The notes below the pieces were generated by a model, which saw only the letters and a list, made by a program, of their open reading frames with translations, ran no database searches and was not told where the DNA came from. This document shows, piece after piece, positions 34,801 through 42,776 of a stretch of DNA of 64,000 nucleotides (within the stretch, counting starts at the first letter, position 1; every line of letters begins with the position of its first letter). The stretch covers positions 1 to 64,000 of the forward strand of contig JADKBZ010000010.1 in the NCBI GenBank assembly GCA_016714815.1, written 5' to 3'. The DNA is from Holophagales bacterium (GTDB lineage Bacteria; Acidobacteriota; Thermoanaerobaculia; UBA5066). The translations under genes were made by a program, and so were the position numbers.

Positions 34801-35204
34801 TCGTTGCGGTCGTCGCTGTCCATGACGATCGAGCAGGTTCCGTTGGCGTTCCAGCGACGATCCACGGCCGCCGTGCAGGCGGTCTGCGTCGTGTTGACGA
34901 GGTCGGCGCAGACGCCGGTGCTCCACGAGTACTGGCCCGCCGAGCCGAGGGCGGTGCACGCCGCCGAGTTCGCCGCGGTGAAGAAGCGCGCGACGCACTC
35001 GGGACGCGTCTTCGCCGTCAGGTCCGCAGGGCAGGAGCCCTGCTTGGGGAGGTCCCAGCCACCCCGGGAGTTCTGCACGGCGCCGTCACCGACGTACTTG
35101 ACGCCAGCCTGGGCGCTCCCGGCTCCGAGGAGCAGCACAGCCCCGAAAGCCAGAACCGCCGTGGACGCGATCCGCCACGAATTTCTTTCCGCCTCTACTC
35201 TCAT
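31821..35204 (-). CDS. Eight-heme cytochrome with Cys-rich repeats and PKD domain
   Basis: This 1127-residue exported protein has a signal peptide (about 1-33, ending SAQA). Eight CxxCH sites lie at about residues 179, 304, 367, 609, 719, 741, 773 and 829 (CLRCH, CGRCH, CSRCH, CMDCH, CTGCH, CAECH, CVSCH, CGQCH). Some 32 further cysteines lie mostly in short repeats of the form C...T...C...GGTW between residues 55 and 660. A PKD domain (about 955-1040; WNWGDGT) and a second Ig-like segment end the protein. A surface-exposed electron-transfer role is likely. ATG 35204 follows AGGAGGGGG. Confidence 0.88.
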   Translation of the reverse strand: MRVEAERNSWRIASTAVLAFGAVLLLGAGSAQAGVKYVGDGAVQNSRGGWDLPKQGSCPADLTAKTRPECVARFFTAANSAACTALGSAGQYSWSTGVCADLVNTTQTACTAAVDRRWNANGTCSIVMDSDDRNDVVCARHGGTWVTTGTCIAAWVMPARDDAAYGPGGLLTSSGAGDQCLRCHNTVTQYNGPRVRDTNFTLAQGHKNMSRPVSSTFKPWGGPPFSCTGHPSATTEDECVHSGGTWDPSIYPSDDSANVFDWTKNTITTSAGTFDLKWIYGDWLAALPRAIYTGATLNNMSYSCGRCHTTGWTSDAGTTPKANKHPEMDFPGITWTGTGTTGQVKLAGGVAGDKNTMSSWDQWGITCSRCHQSSVDDSTTGPPYSAPAGMSAHHNSLTTPTNNSGICTDTRWTSAPTGSTLEAACASTGGTFLTACSVNPTNAVCTAAANTKDKCTAVSGTWVAASAGWCSNAYYSDSASCVANKYTWAEGWCKTADDRTACTGGTGDAAKTWRLNGTQASCQVAGAKWTFARCSVEGFCNKGTCTDSRYADQIACTSAGAFWYAIKSKSVCDSVGGQFAYATDIIRCENAGGRWNGNFPNRGQIITSVCMDCHRQETSGYPNTNGTCSNGTSTTQGACIAAAGTWTESGNGLPILVGPVHAKVDYTLHSHANQFLNSPHAKFSGKFGEIATGTFDLAGASKYKSTFMTTAEAGNTGNGCTGCHEVHTSIVTGERPFRSDCAECHHVKSLERVAHPKGAGTPFEHMEEDPMESCVSCHMPGGVHLFRINTSKEYSTFPLPQAMSGITNATTAADGAYTNAVWVDLDDACGQCHGGGAANVKTTGTVATASASLTVASSTGLAVGQKIRVAGAGAYYYDEIGHSGKYVDFDTHIKAVAGNVVTLAGNATRGVTNAVVTQNATKNGASYQTKVALSTLAKGMHNDTPQAFFVAAQGANELTVAVDASASRCNGSLENCSFDWNWGDGTDHGKTVTATHTYMSAGNYTVTLTVEEEETGIGTASQTFAAKAIPGAPVVTGTCTPDYPKASVSCSVTVPAGGYASVSFYFGEGYGIDTVTSPAAGTLTKTHTYTLFDNYTIYAKAVNAAGQSSKAPIGYMSRGMFVNDKNR

Positions 35205-35243
35205 GGAAACGAACCCCCTCCTAGAGGAAATTGGAAGCGGACG

Positions 35244-35249
35244 ATTGTA
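35244..35249 (-). promoter_or_regulatory. -10 box TACAAT of the PKD cytochrome gene
   Basis: On the minus strand TACAAT lies about 40 nt before the start codon, giving a leader of roughly 33 nt with a strong Shine-Dalgarno sequence. No good -35 box at 16-18 nt spacing was seen. Confidence 0.35.
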
Positions 35250-35340
35250 GGCCTATATGAGGATCCGGGGCTCTTCAATCAAACGAAATCCCCCCAGTGC
35301 CCTCGAATGAGACACACGTGCAAAACAGGCACGGCACGCC

Positions 35341-36402
35341 TCAGCGGCTCGCGGCCGCGAGCTCGAGGTCCACGAGCTCCTTGAACCTCTCGAACGGCTG
35401 CGACCCGGACAGCGGCCGGCCGTTGACGTAGAAAGCAGGCGTGGCGTTCACCCCGATCCGCTCTCCCAGCTTCCGGCTCGTCTCGACGACCGGGGCCATC
35501 CGGCCCGAGTCGAGACAGGCGTCGAACTTCGGCACGTCGAGCTGGAGGGTGCGGGCGCGCCCCTTCAATTCGTCGACGCCGAGCGCCGCCTGCATCGCGA
35601 AGAGCGCGTCGTGCATGTCCCAGTAACGCCCCTGCTCCCCGGCGCAGAGCGCCGCCTCGGCCGCCTTGGGGGCTCGGGGGTGGCCCGCCAGCGGGAACGC
35701 CTGGTGGACGAGGCGGACCCGTCCTCCGTATTCCGCGAGGACCCTGCGGACCACCTCTTCCGCCCGGCCGCAGAAATCGCACTCGTAGTCCGAGAACTCG
35801 ACGATGGTGACCGGGGCTTTCGGCTCGCCCCGGGACGGCCCGTCCGCCACGAAGGTGACCTTCGGCAGGAGGAGCGGGGGAAGGAGGCTTTCGATCTTCG
35901 ATTCGGCGCGGAGCCGCGCCAGGAACCCCTGCCGGACCTCCTGGGCCGTCTGCCCCTTCACGAAAGCCGCGATCTCGGCCTTCACGTCGGAGAACGGGGG
36001 GAGGGGGCGGCCGCCGGCCTTCGTCTGGTCGTAGACCGCCTGCAGGATCGCGTCGGCGGGCTCCGGCACCTTGCTCGCGACCTCGCGGTCGAGGAGCGCC
36101 TCGACCGTCAGTCCTTCCTTCTTCGCCCGGGCCTCGAGGAGCCGCTTCTCGACGATCCTGTCGATCGCGCGCCCCTTCTGGGCGTGCACCTCCTCGAGGT
36201 ACTGCTTCTCGGCCATCGCCAGCGGCGCCTTCGCCTCCGACATCATCTCGGCCGCGGTGACGGGCGCGCCGTCGACCCGGGCCACGACCGCCTTCGGGTC
36301 CAGCGCTGCGACCTGCGACGGTCCCGTCTCCGCCCCGGAGGACTTCGAGCAGCCGGCGAGGGAAAGACCGACGAGGAGGGACAGGACCATGGGACTTCTC
36401 AT
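35341..36402 (-). CDS. DsbA/thioredoxin-fold lipoprotein with SurA-like N-terminal part
   Basis: This 353-residue protein begins with a lipoprotein signal (VGLSLAGCSK). Residues about 35-165 are helical and resemble the SurA N-terminal chaperone region (VVARVDGAPVTAAEM). A thioredoxin_4/DsbA domain follows at about 185-350, with the CDFC active site in FSDYECDFCGRAE and a cis-Pro in NATPAFYVNG. It likely forms or isomerises disulfides, or folds client proteins, in the periplasm. The next gene on the strand, 136 bp downstream, is the cytochrome with about 32 extra cysteines, a plausible client. Confidence 0.85.
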   Translation of the reverse strand: MRSPMVLSLLVGLSLAGCSKSSGAETGPSQVAALDPKAVVARVDGAPVTAAEMMSEAKAPLAMAEKQYLEEVHAQKGRAIDRIVEKRLLEARAKKEGLTVEALLDREVASKVPEPADAILQAVYDQTKAGGRPLPPFSDVKAEIAAFVKGQTAQEVRQGFLARLRAESKIESLLPPLLLPKVTFVADGPSRGEPKAPVTIVEFSDYECDFCGRAEEVVRRVLAEYGGRVRLVHQAFPLAGHPRAPKAAEAALCAGEQGRYWDMHDALFAMQAALGVDELKGRARTLQLDVPKFDACLDSGRMAPVVETSRKLGERIGVNATPAFYVNGRPLSGSQPFERFKELVDLELAAASR

Positions 36403-36514
36403 CCCGCCATCTTGCCGACGGGCGGTCCGACTCGCAACGGGCCGGGTCCCGATATCTTCTGTAGAATAGATCGGCTTGTTCTTCGCCGCCCAGAGGCCGC
36501 CGGGCCCTTCGAGA

Positions 36515-36904
36515 TCAGGAGAGAAGGCGCTCCAGGCGCTGCCAGGGGCCCGCCACGGCGCGAAGGGCCTCGGCCTCCAGCTCCCGATAGAGGGCCAGCA
36601 CCTCCTCGCCCCGGGCGCTCAGTCGCGCTCCGCCACGTTCCGCACCGCCGCGGGAGAGCTCGACGAGCGGGTCCCTGAAAGCCCGATTCATCGTCTTCAC
36701 GAGCCCCCAGGCGTGCATGTACGACATCTGCAGCTCTGCCGCGGCGACGCGGAGGCTCCCGGTCCGGCGGATCCTCTCGAGGAGCTCCACCATCCCGGGT
36801 CCGACGAGGACCTCGCCGTCCCGCACGACCCGGAACCTCGGTCTCAGCCGCGCCGAGCCCGGGGCGGGGCCTTCGGCGCCCTGTTCTTTCGTCGATTTCG
36901 TCAC
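36515..36904 (-). CDS. ModE-type winged-helix regulator
   Basis: From GTG 36904 the protein has 129 residues and consists only of the N-terminal winged-helix domain of ModE. It contains GPGMVELLERIRRTGSLRVAAAELQMSYMHAWGLVKTMNRAF and LSARGEEVLALYRELE. It lacks the molybdate-binding MOP domains, so the effector is unclear. GGAG lies about 8 nt before the GTG; an upstream ATG would add 24 residues without family character. It is divergent from the TonB receptor gene with only 90 bp between the starts, making that gene its likely target. Confidence 0.78.
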   Translation of the reverse strand: MTKSTKEQGAEGPAPGSARLRPRFRVVRDGEVLVGPGMVELLERIRRTGSLRVAAAELQMSYMHAWGLVKTMNRAFRDPLVELSRGGAERGGARLSARGEEVLALYRELEAEALRAVAGPWQRLERLLS

Positions 36905-36994
36905 GTCCCTACTCCGGCATCGGGCACCAGTGTCGCAGTTTCTCCGTGGGAGCTGAAGGCCGGATGCCGAGGCCAACCTTCAAGCGGAGGATTC

Positions 36995-39067
36995 GTGAAC
37001 AACTCATCCCGTCTCCTGATCCTGGGTGTGACCTGCATCGGCCTCACCTCCCTCCCCGCCCGGGCGGAGGATCCTCCCCCGGAGTACGAGGCTTACTCCC
37101 TCGCCCGCGTCACCGTGACCGCCGAGGCGGACGAGGTCGACGCGACCGCCCTGACCGTCGCCGTGACGGCCGAGGAGATCGCGGCCCACAACGCGAAGAA
37201 CGTCGCCGAGGCTCTCGCCAGCGTCCCGGGCCTTCGCGTCTCGACCGGCCGGAAGAACGAGCCGACGGTCTACGTCCACGGCTTCGACCAGAGCCGGGTC
37301 CAGGTCCTGATCGACGGCGTCCCGTACTACGAGACGAACTACGGCAAGCTCGACCTCGCCCAGATCCCGACCGACAACGTCGCCCGGATCGAGATCACGA
37401 AGGGAGCCGCCTCCGTGCTGAGCGGCGCCAACGCCCTCGGCGGGACGATCAACATCATCAGCAAGACCGCCGCCACCACCCCGCACACCGAGATCCGGGC
37501 CGAGGGGGGCGACTGGGCCACCGGCCGATTCTCCGCGACCCACGGCCAGCGGAGCGGCGCGCTCAGCTACTGGCTGAACGTTTCGGGGGAGACGAGCGGC
37601 GGGACGCCCGTCTCGGGCTCCTACGACCCGAAGGTCGGGACGATCGTCCAGAAGAACCCGAGCAAGACGACGCCGGCCGTCCTCGAGGACGGTGGAAAGC
37701 GGCAGCACTCGGACACGAAGTCGCTGAACGTCTGGGGGAAGGTGGGGTGGGAGCCGTCCGCCACCTCCGCCCTCTTCGTCAACGTCCACTACTTCGACCG
37801 CGACAAGGGCGCCCCCTCCTCGACCGAGAGCGTGCAGGTCTTCCTGAAGCGGCCCGCGTTCTCCCAGTTCAACCAGATCCCGACCTATCGCGACCTCGGT
37901 GTCGACCTCGACGGCAAGCACCAGCTCGCCCCGGGCTTCACTCTCAAGGCGAAGGGCTTCTACCACGTGCATGTCGACGACTTCGTCTCTTACAAGGACC
38001 CCGAGCACCGCGAGCAGATCGCGGTGAGCCGCTACGACGACACGCTCGCGGGGGGCTCGCTCCTCGGCGAGTGGAAGATGGCCCCTTCGAACACCCTTCG
38101 CCTGGCGGCGCACCTGAAGGACGACGCTCACCGGGAGCGCGACGACGCCTACCTCCCGTTCGCCGAGTCGAGCTCGATCACCGGGTCGGTCGGGCTCGAG
38201 GACTCGCTGGAGCTCGGAAAGGGCCTCTCGGCCGTCGCGGGGATCTCGGCCGACTGGTTCGACGTCTCGAACGCGACCCGCAACATCACGGACGGCACGA
38301 CGGGCGACTTCGTCCGCCAGGACCCGCTCGCGACGCCGAGCGACTCGCAGGTCAACCCGATGGCGGGCCTCGTCTGGCGATCGGCGACAGGGACCGTCGT
38401 GAACGCCGCGCTCGCCCGCAAGAGCCGCTTCCCCACCCTCTCTCAGCTCTACTCGTCGAAGAACGGGAACACGGCGCTGAAGTCCGAAAAGAGCCTCAAC
38501 ACGACCGTCAGCCTCTCGCAGCCGCTCGGGGCGGCCGTCCGGCTGGAACTCGGGGCCTTCTACTACGACGTCCGGAACCTGATCTCGCGGAACGGATCGG
38601 GCACCCTGAACATCTACCAGAACATCGGGAAGGTCCGGATGGCCGGCTTCGAGACGGTCGTCGAGGTCACCCCCGTCCCGGATCTCTCCCTCCGCGCGGA
38701 CTACACCTACGTCCATTCCGCGGACCAGAGCGACGTGCGCGTCACGGACGACGTGACGAACGTCCCCGCCCACAAGGCGGGCTTCCTCGCGCAGTACACG
38801 ATCCCGGGGCCGAGGACGGTTCTCGACCTGGATGCCGTCTACGTCGGGTCGATGTACTCGAGCCTCCCGTCGCCCATCTACCCAACCGACCCCGTCAAGG
38901 AGGTCGGCGGCTACACCCTCCTCGGGGCGAAGGTCACCCAGGAAGTCGTGAAGGGAGTGAAGCTCCACGTCGCCGTCCGGAACTTCCTCGACGCCGACTA
39001 CGAGAGCGAGTCGGGCTTCCCGGGCCAGGGGCGGACGTTCGCCGTGGGGGCCTCGGCCTCCTTCTGA
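36995..39067 (+). CDS. TonB-dependent outer-membrane receptor
   Basis: This 690-residue protein has a signal peptide (ending LPARA) and a plug domain at about 35-165. The plug shows NVAEALASVPGLRVSTG, GFDQSRVQVLIDGVPYYE and IEITKGAASVLSGANALGGTINI. The rest is a 22-strand type barrel ending in GASASF. It imports a scarce ligand such as a metal chelate using TonB energy. GTG 36995 follows GGAGG by 4 nt. Control by the divergent ModE-like protein hints at a molybdate or tungstate chelate, which is inference only. No TonB, ExbB or ABC genes lie nearby. Confidence 0.92.
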   Translation: MNNSSRLLILGVTCIGLTSLPARAEDPPPEYEAYSLARVTVTAEADEVDATALTVAVTAEEIAAHNAKNVAEALASVPGLRVSTGRKNEPTVYVHGFDQSRVQVLIDGVPYYETNYGKLDLAQIPTDNVARIEITKGAASVLSGANALGGTINIISKTAATTPHTEIRAEGGDWATGRFSATHGQRSGALSYWLNVSGETSGGTPVSGSYDPKVGTIVQKNPSKTTPAVLEDGGKRQHSDTKSLNVWGKVGWEPSATSALFVNVHYFDRDKGAPSSTESVQVFLKRPAFSQFNQIPTYRDLGVDLDGKHQLAPGFTLKAKGFYHVHVDDFVSYKDPEHREQIAVSRYDDTLAGGSLLGEWKMAPSNTLRLAAHLKDDAHRERDDAYLPFAESSSITGSVGLEDSLELGKGLSAVAGISADWFDVSNATRNITDGTTGDFVRQDPLATPSDSQVNPMAGLVWRSATGTVVNAALARKSRFPTLSQLYSSKNGNTALKSEKSLNTTVSLSQPLGAAVRLELGAFYYDVRNLISRNGSGTLNIYQNIGKVRMAGFETVVEVTPVPDLSLRADYTYVHSADQSDVRVTDDVTNVPAHKAGFLAQYTIPGPRTVLDLDAVYVGSMYSSLPSPIYPTDPVKEVGGYTLLGAKVTQEVVKGVKLHVAVRNFLDADYESESGFPGQGRTFAVGASASF

Positions 39068-39099
39068 GACCGGCCGGGGCGTTCGGCTCGCCGCAGCGG

Positions 39100-39126
39100 G
39101 TTCCCTGGACACCGTGCCCAGGGAAC
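39100..39126 (+). terminator. 9-bp hairpin after the TonB receptor gene
   Basis: GTTCCCTGG pairs with CCAGGGAAC around a 9-nt loop, 32 nt after the stop codon. No T-run follows, so termination is uncertain. Confidence 0.35.
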
Positions 39127-39217
39127 TCGCCGCCGGCGTGCAGAAGGCCCGCCGGACCCACGGCGAGGAGGAGGCCCCGCGGGTGCCCGCGTATCATCGA
39201 TTTGGGTCGCCACGGCA

Positions 39218-41632
39218 ATGACAGGGAGCGTGTCCGAGAAACCGGCTGAGAGTCCGAAAGAGGTGGCCCCAACCGGGCCTCCCCTTCCCGGACTCGTCAT
39301 CGGCGAGAACTACGCCGTGGCCGCCTTCGAGGCGCTGCCGGAGGGCGTCGTGCTCCATCTGGCGAGCGGCGAGATCGTCATCTGCAACCCGGCGGCGGAG
39401 CGGATTCTCGGCCTCACGCGCAGCCAGATGGCCGGGCGCACCTCGCTGGATCCGAGCTGGCAGGCGATACGGGAGGATGGCTCCCCGTTCCCCGGGGAAA
39501 CCCACCCGGCGATGGTCACTCTCCGGACCGGCGAGCCCCTCCGGGACGTCGTCATGGGGCTCCGCAAGCCGGACGGAGCGGCCTGCTGGATCTCGGTCAG
39601 CTCGGAGCCTCTCCCCGGGCCGAACGGGTCGATTCGCGCGGTCGTCACGACCTTCGTCGACATCACGGACCGTCATCTCGAGACGGCGGAGCTTGCGGCG
39701 CAGAGGGACGGTTTCCAGCGAGCCATCGACAACAGCACCGAGGCGATCTTCGTGACCGATCGCAGCGGCAAGGTCGTCGGCGCCAGCCCTGCGGCCTGCC
39801 GGATGTTCGGGCGCAGCAAGGAGGAGATGTGCCGGATCGGGAGGGCGGGCCTCGTCGACCCGAACGATCCCCGCCTGCCGGCCGCCCTTGCCGAGAGGGA
39901 GCTCACGGGCACCTTCCGGGGCGAGCTCGACTACGTCCGGGCCGACGGGTCCGTCTTTCCCGGGGAAGTGGTCTCCACCATCGTCACGGACCCGTCGGGA
40001 GCGAGATGGATCACCGCGAACATCCGGGACGTCTCGGAGCGGAAGCGAGCCGAAGAACGTTTCACCGCTTTCTTCGAGCTTTCGTCGGTCGGCAAGTCCA
40101 TGACCGCGCCGGACGGCCGATTGATCCGCGTCAACAAGGCCCTCTGCGCTTTCCTCGGCTACTCGGCGGAGGAGCTGCAGTCGCGCACGATCGCCACGGT
40201 CACGCATCCCGACGACCTGGCCGAGACCGCGGAGCTGATCCGGGCGCTCCTTGCCGGGGAACGCGACATCGTCGACGTGGAGAAGCGTTACGTGACCCGC
40301 GATGGCAGAGTCGTCTGGGCGAGGGTCCGGACGTGCCTCCTCAGGGATCCTCTCGGGGCCCCGCTCCACCTGATGACCGACCTCCTCGACATCACGGACC
40401 GGAAGGCCGCCGAGAAGGCCCTCGAGGAGGCCACGGAGACCCTCAGGGTCCGTGCGGGCGAGCTGGAGTCCGCCAACGAGGCGCTCGGGCGGGCCGCGAG
40501 GCTCAAGGACGAATTCCTGGCGAGCATGAGCCACGAGCTGAGGACGCCACTGAGCGGCGTCCTTGGGATGGCCGAGGTCCTCAGGAGCGGACGCAGCGGC
40601 CCGCTCAACGAGCGACAGCAGCGCTCGCTGCAGGTGATCGAGGAAGGCGGCCGGCACCTCCTCTCCCTCATCAACGACATCCTCGACGTGATGAAGATCG
40701 AGGCGGGCCACGTCGTGCTCCAGCCGGAGCCCTGCTCCGTCGCCGGCGTCTGCAGGGCGAGCATCTCGATGATCCAGGCGGCCGCCGACCGGAAGCGCAT
40801 CGGCCTGACCGTCGACGTAGACCCGAATGCGTCCCGGGTCATGGCCGACGCCCGGCGACTGCACCAGGTCCTTTTCAACCTCGTCTCCAACGCGGTCAAG
40901 TTCACGCCTGCCGGGGGCCGGGTGGCACTCGAGGCCCGCGTCGATCCCGAACGCGGCGAGATTCGATTCGTCGTCTCCGACACCGGTCCTGGCATCGCCC
41001 GCGAGGACCTCGGCAAGCTCTTCAAGCCGTTCACGCAGCTCGACACCCGGCTGGCTCGCGAGCACACCGGCACCGGCCTGGGCCTGGCCCTCGTCCGGCA
41101 GCTGGCGGAGCTGCACGGCGGGAGCGTGGAGGTGGAGAGCGAGCCGGGCCGCGGAAGCCGGTTCCACGTCGTCCTTCCCTGGGCTCCGAATGCCGGGCCC
41201 TCCCATCCCTCCGCCCGCCCGACCGCCGCAGAGACCGACCGGCGGGGACCGGTGCCACCCGCCAGGGGCGCGGTCGTACTCCTCATCGACGACGACCCGG
41301 CGGCCGCCGAGGTCCTGGCGACCTACCTCGGCTCCTCGGGCATTCGCCTCGCGGTGGCGACGTCCGGCATGCAGGGGCTGGACCTGGCGACCACCCTGCG
41401 CCCGGACGTCATCCTCCTGGACATCCAGCTTCCGGGGATGGACGGGCTCGAGGTGCTCCGGCAGCTGAGGGCCGAAGGCGGCGACGGGGGCCCCCGCGTG
41501 ATCGCGCTGACGGCGCTCGCCATGAGCGGCGACCGGGAACGGATCCTGGCCGCAGGCGCCGACGAATACCTGACCAAGCCGGTCGTCCTCGAAACGCTGG
41601 AAGCCCGGATCCGGGAGCTGGCCGGAGCGTAG
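39218..41632 (+). CDS. Hybrid histidine kinase with three PAS domains and a receiver
   Basis: This 804-residue soluble protein has three PAS domains at about 35-160, 165-285 and 288-410; the last two carry typical PAC ends (IRDVSERKRAEE, LLDITDRKAAEK). The HisKA domain has the phosphoacceptor His439 in MSHELRTPLSGVLGMAE. The HATPase domain shows NLVSNAVKF, DTGPGIAREDLGKLF and GTGLGLALVRQL. A C-terminal receiver (about 685-800) has IDDDP, Asp735 in LLDIQLPGMDG and Lys in LTKPV. It should take part in a phosphorelay. A TATCAT box lies 21 nt before the ATG. It is not clearly linked to its neighbours. Confidence 0.93.
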   Translation: MTGSVSEKPAESPKEVAPTGPPLPGLVIGENYAVAAFEALPEGVVLHLASGEIVICNPAAERILGLTRSQMAGRTSLDPSWQAIREDGSPFPGETHPAMVTLRTGEPLRDVVMGLRKPDGAACWISVSSEPLPGPNGSIRAVVTTFVDITDRHLETAELAAQRDGFQRAIDNSTEAIFVTDRSGKVVGASPAACRMFGRSKEEMCRIGRAGLVDPNDPRLPAALAERELTGTFRGELDYVRADGSVFPGEVVSTIVTDPSGARWITANIRDVSERKRAEERFTAFFELSSVGKSMTAPDGRLIRVNKALCAFLGYSAEELQSRTIATVTHPDDLAETAELIRALLAGERDIVDVEKRYVTRDGRVVWARVRTCLLRDPLGAPLHLMTDLLDITDRKAAEKALEEATETLRVRAGELESANEALGRAARLKDEFLASMSHELRTPLSGVLGMAEVLRSGRSGPLNERQQRSLQVIEEGGRHLLSLINDILDVMKIEAGHVVLQPEPCSVAGVCRASISMIQAAADRKRIGLTVDVDPNASRVMADARRLHQVLFNLVSNAVKFTPAGGRVALEARVDPERGEIRFVVSDTGPGIAREDLGKLFKPFTQLDTRLAREHTGTGLGLALVRQLAELHGGSVEVESEPGRGSRFHVVLPWAPNAGPSHPSARPTAAETDRRGPVPPARGAVVLLIDDDPAAAEVLATYLGSSGIRLAVATSGMQGLDLATTLRPDVILLDIQLPGMDGLEVLRQLRAEGGDGGPRVIALTALAMSGDRERILAAGADEYLTKPVVLETLEARIRELAGA

Positions 41633-41663
41633 GTTCTTCCGGGAACCTGCGGAACCGGTCCGT

Positions 41664-42776
41664 TTACCGGGGCCTCCATTCGAGCGCGAGCTCGTTGACC
41701 TCGAAAACGAGCCCTTTCGGGGGAACGACGTGGGCGCGGACGAGGCTTCCGCTCCAGACGAGCTGGCCCGGCATCGAGGACGACGCGCCGATCTCCAGGA
41801 TCGGGAGCCGTTGGAGAGCCGCCGCTTCGGGCGAGCCGATGGGAACGCCCCCGGCAACGAGCACGCCTTCCGGGAGGACCTGGAGGGTGACCCACAGGAG
41901 ACTCGTCGACCAGTAGTTCTCGAACATCACGAGATTCGCGTCGTGGCCGGAGACGGGAACCTGGGGAAAGCTCATCGAGAGAAAATCCACTCCCTTGACC
42001 TGAGCCATCTCGCGATAACGGCGCAGCGCCTCGCCCATCGTGATGTCGCCCGTCACCAGCGGCCGCGCCGTCCGGAAGGCGGACGGGATCCCGTTCGCCG
42101 TCGGCGGAGCCGGGACGGGAGGCGGCGGTGACACGCTCCGGGAGAGCCCGCCCTGAGCGATCCGCGCGCCGAGGCGCGCAGAGAGCTGCTCCAGGCCGGC
42201 ACGCCGGACGTCGTCTCCCGCCCGGACCGCGACGACGAGGAAGCCCGACGCGGCGAAGACGTCCGGAAGCGGAGGCGAGAAGAGCAGGAGCGGTCCCTTC
42301 GTCTTCGCAGGCTCCCCGATGAGCCACCGAGGACCCGGCCCGGTCGTCCGCATGGTTTCGAGGAGCTGGTCGAGATCAGGAGACGGGGAGACGAAGTACC
42401 GGGCCACGGCGAGCGCCTGTCGTTCGGCCCAGGCGTCGCTCACACCGGGTGCCGGAATGGCGAGGATACCGATCTCGACGCCTCCCTCGGCGAAGTAGCT
42501 CGCGGCGCCGACGAGGTCCGGAATCTTCCCGAAGGGGTCGCGGGCCTGGAGGTCGAGCCGCCGAGGGCCGCCCGCGCCGGAAGGCTGGCTCCGCCAGGGG
42601 CGGTCGAAGGTCGCGGCGAGAACGTCCAGGAGCCGGGCGTCTCCCTTTTCTCTCGCGAGAAGGGCGTTGCCCATGTCGAGGACGCCGACCTTGGGGCCTC
42701 TCCCCGGAATCACGAGCCAGAGCGCCCCGAGTACGACGGCGAGAGCGGCGAAAGTCCCGATCAACCGGTTCTTCAT
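41664..42776 (-). CDS. Exported protein of unknown function
   Basis: This 370-residue protein starts with a signal anchor (NRLIGTFAALAVVLGALWLVIPG). It contains LVGAASYFAEGGVEIGIL and a Pro-rich spacer near residue 225 (SPPPPVPAPPTANG), then a beta-rich C-terminal part. I recognise no family. ATG 42776 overlaps the stop of the lipoprotein gene (ATGA), so both are translated together. It is the last gene of the run 45624-41664. Confidence 0.6.
   Translation of the reverse strand: MKNRLIGTFAALAVVLGALWLVIPGRGPKVGVLDMGNALLAREKGDARLLDVLAATFDRPWRSQPSGAGGPRRLDLQARDPFGKIPDLVGAASYFAEGGVEIGILAIPAPGVSDAWAERQALAVARYFVSPSPDLDQLLETMRTTGPGPRWLIGEPAKTKGPLLLFSPPLPDVFAASGFLVVAVRAGDDVRRAGLEQLSARLGARIAQGGLSRSVSPPPPVPAPPTANGIPSAFRTARPLVTGDITMGEALRRYREMAQVKGVDFLSMSFPQVPVSGHDANLVMFENYWSTSLLWVTLQVLPEGVLVAGGVPIGSPEAAALQRLPILEIGASSSMPGQLVWSGSLVRAHVVPPKGLVFEVNELALEWRPR

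Noticed and set aside
31944..35384. Long plus-strand reading frame opposite the PKD cytochrome
   Set aside because: The minus strand carries the signal peptide, heme sites and PKD domain; the plus frame is Gly/Val/Arg/Ala-rich shadow.
39118..39170. Imperfect CCGGCG...CGCCGG inverted repeats as a possible repeat element
   Set aside because: Such short GC palindromes are common by chance in this composition and no second copy was found.
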